From positions 28,253-92,252 of the forward strand of contig DASVAP010000014.1 of the NCBI GenBank assembly GCA_036376275.1: a stretch of DNA of 64,000 nt, read 5' to 3'. The notes beneath the pieces were generated by a model that searched no databases, had not been told where the DNA came from, and saw only the letters and a list, made by a program, of their open reading frames with translations. Source of the stretch: JABFRZ01 sp036376275. GTDB taxonomy: Bacteria > Planctomycetota > UBA1135 > GCA-002686595. This document shows, in pieces, positions 42,478 through 50,800 of this stretch. Every line of letters starts with the position of its first letter. Position 1 is the stretch's first letter. Made by a program: the position numbers and the translations under genes.

Positions 42478-42638
42478 TGTCCTGACCCAGAAGTTCGCAT
42501 GCACCTTCCGCCGTCCTCCACCGCCTGGCGTCGTTGCTCCTCCTCGGCGTATCACCCTGGATACGCGGTCGTCGTCGCGCCTAGCCAGCCGGCGGATGCC
42601 GGCGGAAGCTGCATGCGAACCTCTGGGTCAGGACACTA
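42477..42638. mobile_element. MITE-like inverted-repeat element, 160 bp plus TA duplication
   Basis: Left end 42477-42513 and right end 42600-42636 are inverted repeats matching at 35 of 37 positions; the outer 27 bases (GTGTCCTGACCCAG onward) differ at one position only. A TA lies immediately outside each end (42475-42476 and 42637-42638), within CTAG contexts, as expected for IS630/Tc1-mariner-type insertion. Removing the element and one TA restores CTCTAGGAG, that is, the stop of the upstream gene and the Shine-Dalgarno sequence of the next. The inside has an inner stem, GCGTATC and GATACGC, and no reading frame, so the element would be non-autonomous. Confidence 0.8.
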
Positions 42639-42648
42639 GGAGCCAGCG

Positions 42649-43977
42649 ATGCTCTCCCTCTTCCTCTCCAGCCTCCTGCTCGCGCCGCCGCCCGGCGGCG
42701 GCGACCTGGTGGCGATCCGCGTCAAGCGCGCCGAGACGATCGCCAGCGGTCCGCTCGAGCACGCCCTGATCCTCGTCGAGGACGGCAAGATCGTCGCGCT
42801 GGGCGAGGATCTGCCGGTCGAGCGCGGCATCCCGGTGCTCGACCGCCCCGACTGGGTCGTGACCCCGGGCCTGGTCAACGCCCACACGCGCGTGGCCGGC
42901 GAGCGCTCGCCCGCGCGCCTGTTCGAGCCGCAGTCGCGCCCCACCTTCGACGTCGACCCGCGCCACGAGGCCTGGGAGGAGCTGCTCGAGCTCGGGATCA
43001 CGACCGTGGGCTTCTACCCCGACGGCTCCGGCATCCCCGGCCAGGCGCTCGTGCTGCGCCCGCACGGCGAGACGCTGGCCGAGATGCTCGTGTCCGACTC
43101 CGCGTACCTGAAGATCCAGCTCCAGGCCAGCGCTTCCTCGAAGAAGGCCGTGCGCGAGGCCTTCGCCAAGGTCGACGAGTACCTCGAGAAGGTCGCCAAG
43201 GAGCGCGAGAAGTGGGAGAAGGACCAGGAGAAGAAGAAGAAGTCCTCCTCCAAGACGAGCTCCAAGAAGGAGGAGGAGAAGAAGGACGATCCGAAGGCCG
43301 AGGAGAAGAAGGAAGGCGCCCTGACCCCTGAGGACGAGAAGGAGGAGGAGAAGCAGGACGACAAGAAGTCGACCGACGACAAGAAGGGCGACGTCTTCGT
43401 CCCGCCCGCGCCCGACGAGAAGGTCAAGCCCTTCCTCGACCTGCGCGAGAAGTCCCTGACGGCGATGATGTCGATTCGCAAGGCGGCCGACTACCTGCAC
43501 CTCCTGGACGTGCTGAAGAAGGAGAAGGACGTGCAGTTCTTCCTGCAGTTCCCGCTGTCGGACGACGGCGACCTGTACGAGGTCGCCACGAAGATCGGCG
43601 AGAAGGGCCTGACCGTCGTGACGGTGCCCGAGGTGACGCTGCAGGTGAACAGCCTGCGCGAGCGCAACATCCCGGCCGAGCTCGTGCGCGCTGGCGCCAA
43701 GCTCGTGCTGACGCCGCGCTTCGACACCGTGCGCGGCCACGAGGACTGGCGCGCCGACGTCGGCCGCCTGGTGGGCCAGGGGCTCGCGCGCGAGGCGGCC
43801 CTGGCGGCGATCACGCTCGAGGCCGCGCGCGCCCTCGGTCAGGCGGAGGAGATCGGCAGCCTGGAGGTCGGCAAGCGCGCCGACCTCGTGTTCTGGAGCG
43901 GCGACCCGCTGGAACCGTCCTCGAAGGTCGAGGCCGTCATGCTGGGCGGCGAGTTCGTGGTGGGAGACGTGCCGTGA
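42649..43977 (+). CDS. Exported amidohydrolase paralogue 8 with a long Lys/Glu insert
   Basis: 442 aa with a short leader (MLSLFLSSLLLAPPPG). Framework: ILVEDGKIVALG, VTPGLVNAHTRVAG (one His of the HxH pair), ELGITTVGFYPDGSGIPGQ, and GSLEVGKRADLVFWSGDPLE. Residues about 165-247 are almost only Lys, Glu, Asp, Ser, probably a disordered or coiled insert, at about the barrel position of the insert in gene 1. AGGAG 8 nt before the ATG is the ribosome binding site restored next to the inserted element. The missing ligands make catalysis doubtful. Confidence 0.85.
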   Translation: MLSLFLSSLLLAPPPGGGDLVAIRVKRAETIASGPLEHALILVEDGKIVALGEDLPVERGIPVLDRPDWVVTPGLVNAHTRVAGERSPARLFEPQSRPTFDVDPRHEAWEELLELGITTVGFYPDGSGIPGQALVLRPHGETLAEMLVSDSAYLKIQLQASASSKKAVREAFAKVDEYLEKVAKEREKWEKDQEKKKKSSSKTSSKKEEEKKDDPKAEEKKEGALTPEDEKEEEKQDDKKSTDDKKGDVFVPPAPDEKVKPFLDLREKSLTAMMSIRKAADYLHLLDVLKKEKDVQFFLQFPLSDDGDLYEVATKIGEKGLTVVTVPEVTLQVNSLRERNIPAELVRAGAKLVLTPRFDTVRGHEDWRADVGRLVGQGLAREAALAAITLEAARALGQAEEIGSLEVGKRADLVFWSGDPLEPSSKVEAVMLGGEFVVGDVP

Positions 43978-45596
43978 GCGATCGCATCCGACGAAGCGTG
44001 ATCTACCCCCTCTCCGCGCTGCTGCTGGCACTCGCCCCGGTGCTGGCGCCGATCTCCGCCCAGGAGGGCGAGGGCGGCGGCCCGCCGCCCGAGGAGGGCG
44101 GCGAGGAGGCCAAGACCGACGACGAGAAGGGCGCCAAGTACTTCGCGATCGTCGGCGGCGACGTGCACACCGGCACCGGTGCCGTGCTGCGCGGCGCGAC
44201 GGTGCTGGCGCGCAACGGCAAGATCAAGGAGATCGGCTACGACGTCTTCGTGCCGCCGGAGGCCGAGAAGGTCGACGCCACGGGCCTGCGCGTCTACCCG
44301 GGCCTGGTCGCGCTCGGCGCGACCACGCGCCTCTCGCAGGGTCTGGGCGCGGCCGAGGGGCCGGAGCTGGGCGAGGACGAGTTCGAGCACCCGCACGACA
44401 AGCCGCGCGAGATCCAGTGGGACGGGCTCCTGCCCGTGGCGCTCGCGCCGGAGTCGCACGTCGGCGGCGACGACGAGCACCCCGAGCTGCAGGCCGAGGA
44501 GGAGGGTGCCGAGGAGGAGAAGAGCGAGATCGAGGACACCTTCGATCCCTTCAACTCGTTCCTCGTGCTGGCCCTGGCGACCGGGATCACGACCGCCCAG
44601 CAGTCGACCGCGGCGGTCAAGCTCAAGCGCTACGAGATCGACGGCGTGCTGCTCTCCGACCGCAACCTGGCCAGCGTCACCTGGGGCCTCGCCAACCCGA
44701 TCGGGATCCAGTCGACGCGCAAGAAGTTCGCCAAGGCCGCCGAGTACCTGCGCGAGCTGCGCGCCTGGCGCGCGCGCAACGACAAGAACGAGAAGGAGCC
44801 CAGCCGGCGCGGCGTCGACACGACGGCCCTCAAGGTGCTCTCAGGCGAGGCCCAGGCGCTGTTCCGTGCCAGCGCGCGCGAGGAGCTGCTCGGCATCGCG
44901 CGCTTCGCCCAGGAGCACGGCTTCCGCCCGGTCATCGAGGGCTGCGACGAGGGCTGGACCGTGGCCGACGAGCTGGGCCGCGCGGGCGCCACCGTCATCC
45001 TGACGCCGCGCGGGCGCAGCCCGAAGGACGAGCGCTTCGTGCGCCCGGGCGGGGCCTCGATCGAGAACGCCGCCCGGCTCCACGCCGCCGGCGTGCAGAT
45101 CGCCGTGCGCCCCGAGAGCACCTCGATCGACTTCGTCGGCACGGCCGGGCGCGACCTGATCGCGCTGCCGGTCGAGGCCGGCTTCGCCGTGCGCGGCGGG
45201 CTCTCCGAGCAGGCCGCGCTGGAGGCGATCACGATCGTCCCCGCGCGCGTGCTCGGCATCGCCCACCGGGTGGGCACGCTCGAGCCCGGCAAGGACTGCG
45301 ACGCGATCGTCACCGACGGCGACCTGCTGCACTACCAGACCTTCGTCCAGTACACGGTCGTCGACGGCAAGCTCGTCTACGACAAGGAGCAGGAGATCTA
45401 CTTCGCCCACATCCGCCCGCGCCCGAAGAAGCCGGAGCCGGCGAAGGAGGAGGCCGAGGCGGCGGGCGCGGAGAAGGCCGAGACGCCCGCCGAGGAAGGC
45501 GCCGAGGAGCCCGAGAAGGGCGCCGAGGCCGAGGACGAGGACGAAGCCGAGGAAGAGGCCAAGGACGAGAAGAAGGACGACTCGAAGGACGAGTAG
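43974..45596 (+). CDS. Exported amidohydrolase paralogue 9 with acidic tail
   Basis: 540 aa, GTG start overlapping the previous stop (GTGA). The signal (SVIYPLSALLLALAPVLAPISAQ) is followed by an acidic stretch, then the amidohydrolase framework: VLARNGKIKEIGYDV, VYPGLVALGATTRLSQG (no HxH), ALATGITTAQQSTAAVKL, and GTLEPGKDCDAIVTDGDLL. The last 65 residues are Glu/Ala/Lys-rich and strongly acidic. No metal ligands are evident, so it is probably non-catalytic. It is the last amidohydrolase of the run; a small lipoprotein gene follows after 8 bp. Confidence 0.84.
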   Translation: MSDRIRRSVIYPLSALLLALAPVLAPISAQEGEGGGPPPEEGGEEAKTDDEKGAKYFAIVGGDVHTGTGAVLRGATVLARNGKIKEIGYDVFVPPEAEKVDATGLRVYPGLVALGATTRLSQGLGAAEGPELGEDEFEHPHDKPREIQWDGLLPVALAPESHVGGDDEHPELQAEEEGAEEEKSEIEDTFDPFNSFLVLALATGITTAQQSTAAVKLKRYEIDGVLLSDRNLASVTWGLANPIGIQSTRKKFAKAAEYLRELRAWRARNDKNEKEPSRRGVDTTALKVLSGEAQALFRASAREELLGIARFAQEHGFRPVIEGCDEGWTVADELGRAGATVILTPRGRSPKDERFVRPGGASIENAARLHAAGVQIAVRPESTSIDFVGTAGRDLIALPVEAGFAVRGGLSEQAALEAITIVPARVLGIAHRVGTLEPGKDCDAIVTDGDLLHYQTFVQYTVVDGKLVYDKEQEIYFAHIRPRPKKPEPAKEEAEAAGAEKAETPAEEGAEEPEKGAEAEDEDEAEEEAKDEKKDDSKDE

Positions 45597-45604
45597 TCGT
45601 TCCC

Positions 45605-45853
45605 ATGCCCCCGCGAGCGACCCCTCTTCGCGCACGCGCGCTCCTGGCCGCGACCCTGGCCCTGCTGGCCTCGGCCTGCGTGAGCAATCCCGACGGCGGC
45701 TGCCCGCGCGCCGGCGTCGAGACGGCCCGCCGCTGCAGGCGCCTGTGCGTGCTCGACCCGGGCCGCGCGACGATGCCGGTCTCCTGCACCTGCATGGCCG
45801 AGTGCATGTGCTGGCAGATGGCGGGGCACTCCCGCCGGCTCCCGACCCAGTGA
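45605..45853 (+). CDS. Small Cys-rich lipoprotein
   Basis: 82 aa. A basic N-terminus and hydrophobic stretch end in LASAC (Cys25), a good lipobox. The mature part of 58 residues has seven further cysteines, four of them in SCTCMAECMCWQM. Such spacing suggests disulfides or metal binding; I do not recognise the family. It lies 8 bp after the last amidohydrolase gene and is likely cotranscribed. The frame extends upstream only as a shadow; ATG 45605 is the one start that yields a signal peptide. Confidence 0.65.
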   Translation: MPPRATPLRARALLAATLALLASACVSNPDGGCPRAGVETARRCRRLCVLDPGRATMPVSCTCMAECMCWQMAGHSRRLPTQ

Positions 45854-45871
45854 CGGCGTCCCGGGTGCGGC

Positions 45872-47896
45872 TCAGAACGGGAACCCGACCGAGACGTGCA
45901 GGACGAGCTCGTCCTCGTCGTCACGCGGGTTCGGGTTGATGCCGAGGTCGACGCGCAGCGGGCCGATCGGCAAGAGGTAGCGCAGGCCCAGGCCGTAGCC
46001 GCTGCGGAAGCCGTCGAAGTCGAGGTAGTCCTCGACCTCCTCGGTGACGTTGCCGGCGTCGAAGAAGAGCGCAGCGGCCAGGTTGCCCGTCAGGAGGCGG
46101 CGGTACTCGAGGTTGAGGGTCGTGGCGGCCTCGCCGCCCAGGGGCTCGCCGCTGCGGCCCTCGGGCAGGAGCTCGTCCTCCTGGAACGAGCGCACGCTGT
46201 TCTCGCCGCCGTTGAAGAAGCGCTCCGGCAGCGGGATCTCGTCGGTCGCGCCGAAGGGCGTGATCCAGCCGGTGCGCGCGGCGCTGGCCAGGATGGAGCG
46301 CTCCGAGAGCGTCCACAGGTGCACGATCTCGAGCTGCGTGCGGATGAACTCGGTGTCCGAGCCCAGGCCGTCGTCGGCCCACTCGACCTTGGCGCGCACC
46401 AGGCGCCCGCGGCTCGGGAGCAGCGGGCTGTCGCGGTCGTTGAAGGTCAAGGAGGCCGAGAGCGCGGCCACGTCGATGTCGGACTCGAGGTCGGGCGTCA
46501 GCGGCGGCACGTCGTCCTCGGTCACGTCGGTCGGGCGGAACTCGTAGCCGGTCGAGGAGCTCCACTCGTCGGTCCACTCGCGGCGCAGGAAGAAGCCCAC
46601 GCCGCGGCGCACGAACGCGTAGGAGGGCTCCTCGCGCTGCTCGACGAAGGCGCTCGTCTCGGAGGTGAACTCCGTGTCCAGGAAGTCGCGGTCGATCCAG
46701 GCGAGTCGCAGGGCCTGGGCCTTGAGGCTGGCGCTGCCCTCGAGCTGCACGATCTGGCCCAGGCCGGCGAAGTTCTTCTCCTGGATGGCGACCAGGACGC
46801 GCGGGCCCTCGTAGGAGCCGTAGCCCGGCTCGAGGCGGATCTCGACCGTGCGCGCCTCGACCACCTCGACCGCCAGGGTGCGCTCCTCGCCCTCGCCCTC
46901 GAGCGAGATCTCGACCGACTCGAACAGACCCGTGCGGTAGAGCTCGCGGAAGGCCGCGCGCACGCGCTCGGAGTCGTAGAGCTCGCCGCGCTCGATGTCG
47001 AGGAACTGCAGGATGGCCGCGTCGCGCGTGCGCACGTTGCCGGCGATGCGGAAGTGCGCGATGCGCGCGCGCACGCCGGTCTCGATCGCGACGCGCAGGC
47101 GCGTGTCCCCGCTGACCTCGTCCGGCTCCGCGCGGGCCTCCACGCGCACGTCGGGATGGCCGGCGCGCCGGTAGGCCTCGATCAGGGTGTGCTCGACCTC
47201 GGGCGCGACGCGCGGGAGCGCGGGCTTGCCCACGTGGCGCGCGACGAGCTGACGCTCGAGCCTGGCCAGGGCCGGGGTGCCCCCCGAGAAATCGAGCGCG
47301 ACGACGCGGAAGACCGGCCCTTCCACGAACTCGACGCGCACCTCGACCGCGCTGCGGTCCTCGTCGAAAGTGACCTCCGGAGCGCGGTAGGCGAAGCGCA
47401 GCAAGCCCCGCTCGCGGGAATCGGCGCGCAGGCGCGCCAGGGCCGCCGCCAGGCGGCGCTCGTCGTAGGGCCCGCCACTCGCCATCGGCTCGAGCCGGGC
47501 GCGCACGTCCTCGCTCGGGATCGCCGACAGCCCCTCGAGGTGCAGCGCGCGCACGCGCACGAGCGGTCCCTCCTCGATGCGGAAGCGCGCCAGCGGCGTT
47601 CCGTCGCGCGGCTCGAACTCGTAGTCGACCAGGGCGTCGTGGTGACCGCGCGCGCGGTAGGCGAGCTCCAGCGCGAAGGCGGCGTCGTCGACGGCCGCCT
47701 TGTCGAGCTCGGTCACCTCCAGGCGCGCCAGCTCGCGCAGCACGGCCTCGCGCAGGTCCTCCTCCGGGATGGCCTGCTCGCCCTCGAAGGCGAGCTCGAG
47801 CGGGAAGGGCACCTCGGCCTCGCCGTGCTGGCCCGCGCGGCAGGCGCCGAGGGCCAGCAGCAGCCCCGCGCAGAGCCCCGGTCGCCAGGCGCTCAT
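45872..47896 (-). CDS. tamA: Omp85-family outer-membrane protein, TamA-like
   Basis: 674 aa. Four POTRA domains at about residues 29-110, 111-193, 194-274 and 275-349 precede an Omp85 barrel (350-674) ending in VSVGFPF with the terminal Phe of outer-membrane proteins. The L6 VRGF motif reads NSVRSFQEDEL, and LPSRGRLVRAKVEW matches the family. With tamB directly upstream and overlapping by ATGA, a TamA-like role in outer-membrane protein or lipid transfer is likelier than BamA. The N-terminus LLLALGACRAG looks like a lipobox (Cys19), unusual for a barrel protein. It supports a diderm envelope. Confidence 0.85.
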   Translation of the reverse strand: MSAWRPGLCAGLLLALGACRAGQHGEAEVPFPLELAFEGEQAIPEEDLREAVLRELARLEVTELDKAAVDDAAFALELAYRARGHHDALVDYEFEPRDGTPLARFRIEEGPLVRVRALHLEGLSAIPSEDVRARLEPMASGGPYDERRLAAALARLRADSRERGLLRFAYRAPEVTFDEDRSAVEVRVEFVEGPVFRVVALDFSGGTPALARLERQLVARHVGKPALPRVAPEVEHTLIEAYRRAGHPDVRVEARAEPDEVSGDTRLRVAIETGVRARIAHFRIAGNVRTRDAAILQFLDIERGELYDSERVRAAFRELYRTGLFESVEISLEGEGEERTLAVEVVEARTVEIRLEPGYGSYEGPRVLVAIQEKNFAGLGQIVQLEGSASLKAQALRLAWIDRDFLDTEFTSETSAFVEQREEPSYAFVRRGVGFFLRREWTDEWSSSTGYEFRPTDVTEDDVPPLTPDLESDIDVAALSASLTFNDRDSPLLPSRGRLVRAKVEWADDGLGSDTEFIRTQLEIVHLWTLSERSILASAARTGWITPFGATDEIPLPERFFNGGENSVRSFQEDELLPEGRSGEPLGGEAATTLNLEYRRLLTGNLAAALFFDAGNVTEEVEDYLDFDGFRSGYGLGLRYLLPIGPLRVDLGINPNPRDDEDELVLHVSVGFPF

Positions 47897-50800
47897 CGCG
47901 GCCGGAACAGGAGCCCGAAGGCGTAGTTGACGCGGTCGTACTCGTCGATCTCGGCCGTCAGGTACGTGGCGCGCGTGGCGCGGCGCGAGTCGGGCTTCAG
48001 GTAGAAGACCACGCGTCCGGTCGGCTGGCCCGAGCGCGAGGTCTTGGCGCCCACGTCGATCTCGAAGCGCTCCAGCAGGCTCTCGGTGTCGTCCTCGTCG
48101 CCGCCGAACCAGCGCACCAGCGCGTCGCGCGCCAGGAACACCGCCAGCGACTCCATCGCGGCCGTGCTGCGGTCCTCGCCGCGCGCCACGGGGAGCTGCC
48201 CGGTCAGCACCAGCACCCACAGGTCGTCGTCGGCCAGCGGGGGGCTCGAGGACAGCGCGACCTCGGGTGAGAGCATCGAGCCAGTCAACGTCGCACGCAC
48301 CGTGTGCGAGCGCACGCGCATCTCGGCCGTGAGGTCGAGGTCCGGCAGGAGCGGCCGGTCCGGGCGGAAGGTCAGCACGCCCGAGGTCAGCTCGAGCGTG
48401 TTCGAGGGCAGCTCGAGCTCGGCCTCCTCGACGTAGGCCGAGCCCTCCAGGGTCGGGAACGCGCCCGTCCCGCGCAGCCACAGGTCCGGGCGCAGCGAGG
48501 CCGTCAGGAGGTTCGTGCGGTACTCGAAGGTGCGCGGTCCGGCGAAGTGCAGGGCGAGCTCGGCGTCGGCCAGCACGCCGTCGGTCCACAGCGCGAAGCC
48601 GTGCGGCTCGGGCCGCGCCGGGCGGCCCTCGGGCGCGGCGCGACGCGCGGCGCGCAGCAGCTCCTCCAGCGGGCTGAACTCGGTCGTGTAGCGGCCCTCG
48701 GCGATCTGCAGCTCGCCCGACAGCGCCACGCGGCTCGGCGTGCCCTTCACGCGCAGGTCGGCATCGGCCCGCAGGCGCAGGCGCGAGTCGCGCGCCAGCA
48801 GGAGGTTCTGGCCGGAGACGAGCAGGTCGAAGCGCCGCACGGGCCCGAAGGGCTCGAGCGTGCCGGTCACGAGCACCGGCGCGCCGCCGATCTCGCCGCG
48901 CAGCGACTGCACGCGCACGACGTCGTCCTCGAGCACCAGCTCGGACACGACGTCGCGGATCGGCGTGGCCATGCCGGACAGGCGCAGCTCGCCGCCGCGC
49001 AGCTCCAGCGCGCCGCCGAAGGAGGGCTGCAGGGCCGTGCCGGTGACGCTCACGCGCCCGGCGACCTGGCCCGCGGTCCGGCGCACGTCGCCCGAGAGGC
49101 CCGCGACCCAGGAAACATCCGCCAGGTCGACGCGCGCCTCGAGCGCGACCGGTGCGTCGAGCAGGGCCCAGCGGTCCGAGAGCCAGCGCGGCAGGTCGAG
49201 CGCGCGCTCGACCTCGCCCGTGACCTCGATCGTGCCGCTCGGCGCCGCCAGCAGCGCGCGCGCGATGCGCAGGCGCTCACCGAACTCCAGCGAGGCCTCC
49301 AGGTCGGCCGCGCGCGCCCCGGCCTCCTTGCCGAGCGTCACGTCCTCGGCGAACAGCGTCAGGCTTCCGTCGAGGCGTTCCCAGGCGCCGGCCAGCTCGA
49401 GGGCCAGGGTGCAGGGTCCGGTGCGCGTGAGCTCCGGCGCGCGGCCGACGCGCGCGAGGGTGCGCACCAGGTCGCCGGTCTCGACGTCGAGGCGCAGCTC
49501 GACCGGCCCCGGGACGAAGGCCAGCGACCGGGCCGGGTCGAGGGGCATGCGCAGCGAGCCGGAGAGGCGCGGGGCCTCCGCGTCGGCGGCACGCAGCTCG
49601 AGGTGCTCAAGCGCGAGCCGCCGCGCGTCCAGCTCCCCCCGCAGGACCGCCGACAGCTCCGGCCAGGCCGGCCCCGCGCCCCAGTCGTCGAGGCGGAGGT
49701 CGAGCGCCAGCACGGCCGCCTCTTCCTCGGCGCCCAGCCCCAGGGCCTCGGCGTCGAGCTCGCCGCGCACCGTGCCGTGCACGCGCCCGCCGCGGAAGCC
49801 CGCCGGCAGGAAGGGCGCCAGCAGCGCGCCGGCCTGGTAGTCCTCGAAGACGACGCTCGCGCGCGTGCGCCCGGCGCCGTGGCGCACGGCGACCTCGGCC
49901 CGCCCCGCGCCGGCCGTGCCCTCCGAGGTCAGGACCAGACCCTCGACCTCGAAGCGCCCCGGCCCGAAGGCGAGCTCGGCGCCCCGCGCCAGCTCGACGC
50001 GCGTGTCGCGCCACAGCAGCGCCAGGGTCGCGAGGCTGGCCTCGCCGCCGTTCTCGCGCAGGCGCAGCGTCCCGGCGGCCTCGAGCGTCGTCTCGCCGCT
50101 CGAGAGGTGCAGCTCGGCCACCTCCAGCGTGCCACCCTCGATGCGCCCGCGGGCCTCGCAGTCGTCGAGGTACAGCGCTCCGAGGTCCACGCCGCGCGCG
50201 CTGACCTCGAAGGAGCCGGTCGGTGCGCCGAGGGGCCCGTCGAGGCGCGCGTGCAGGAAGGCGTCCGTGCAGGGGAAGGGGAGCAGCTGCCCCAGCGCGC
50301 CGGCCTCGGCCGAGACGACCAGCGCGAGGTCCTCGAAGGCCAGCGGATCGAGGCGCAGCGCGCCGCGCAGCACGGCGGTCAGGTCCGGGCCCTCGATCTC
50401 GCAGCGCTCGAAGCGCGCGCGCTCGCCGTCGGTCTCGACGTCCACCTCGAGCGTGTCCAGCGTGACCCCGGCCACGCGCAGGCGCTCGCCCTGGCCGACG
50501 AAGCGTCCGATCGGGGCCCGGAGCGGCCCGGAGACCTCGATCGCGCCGCGCCAGGCCCCGGCCAGGTCCAGCCCGAAGGCGCGACCGAGCGGCCCGACGT
50601 CGTCGAACTCGCCGGTCAGCTCGAGGTCGAGCTGCAGCTCGTCCCACGCGCCGCTGGCGGGCAGCACCAGCTCGCCGCGTCCGAGCTCGAGGCGCCCGCC
50701 CTCCACCGCCAGGCGCCCGCGCACCTGCGCGCAGCCGCCGGCGGTGGAGAGCTCGAGCTCGGCCGAGCGCAGCGGGAGGCCGAGCAGCTCGGCCACCTGC

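Noticed and set aside
42477..42636. Ordinary intrinsic terminator
   Set aside because: The arms span 37 bp with flanking TA repeats, there is no T-run, and removal restores an intact stop/ribosome-binding-site junction, which fits a mobile element better.
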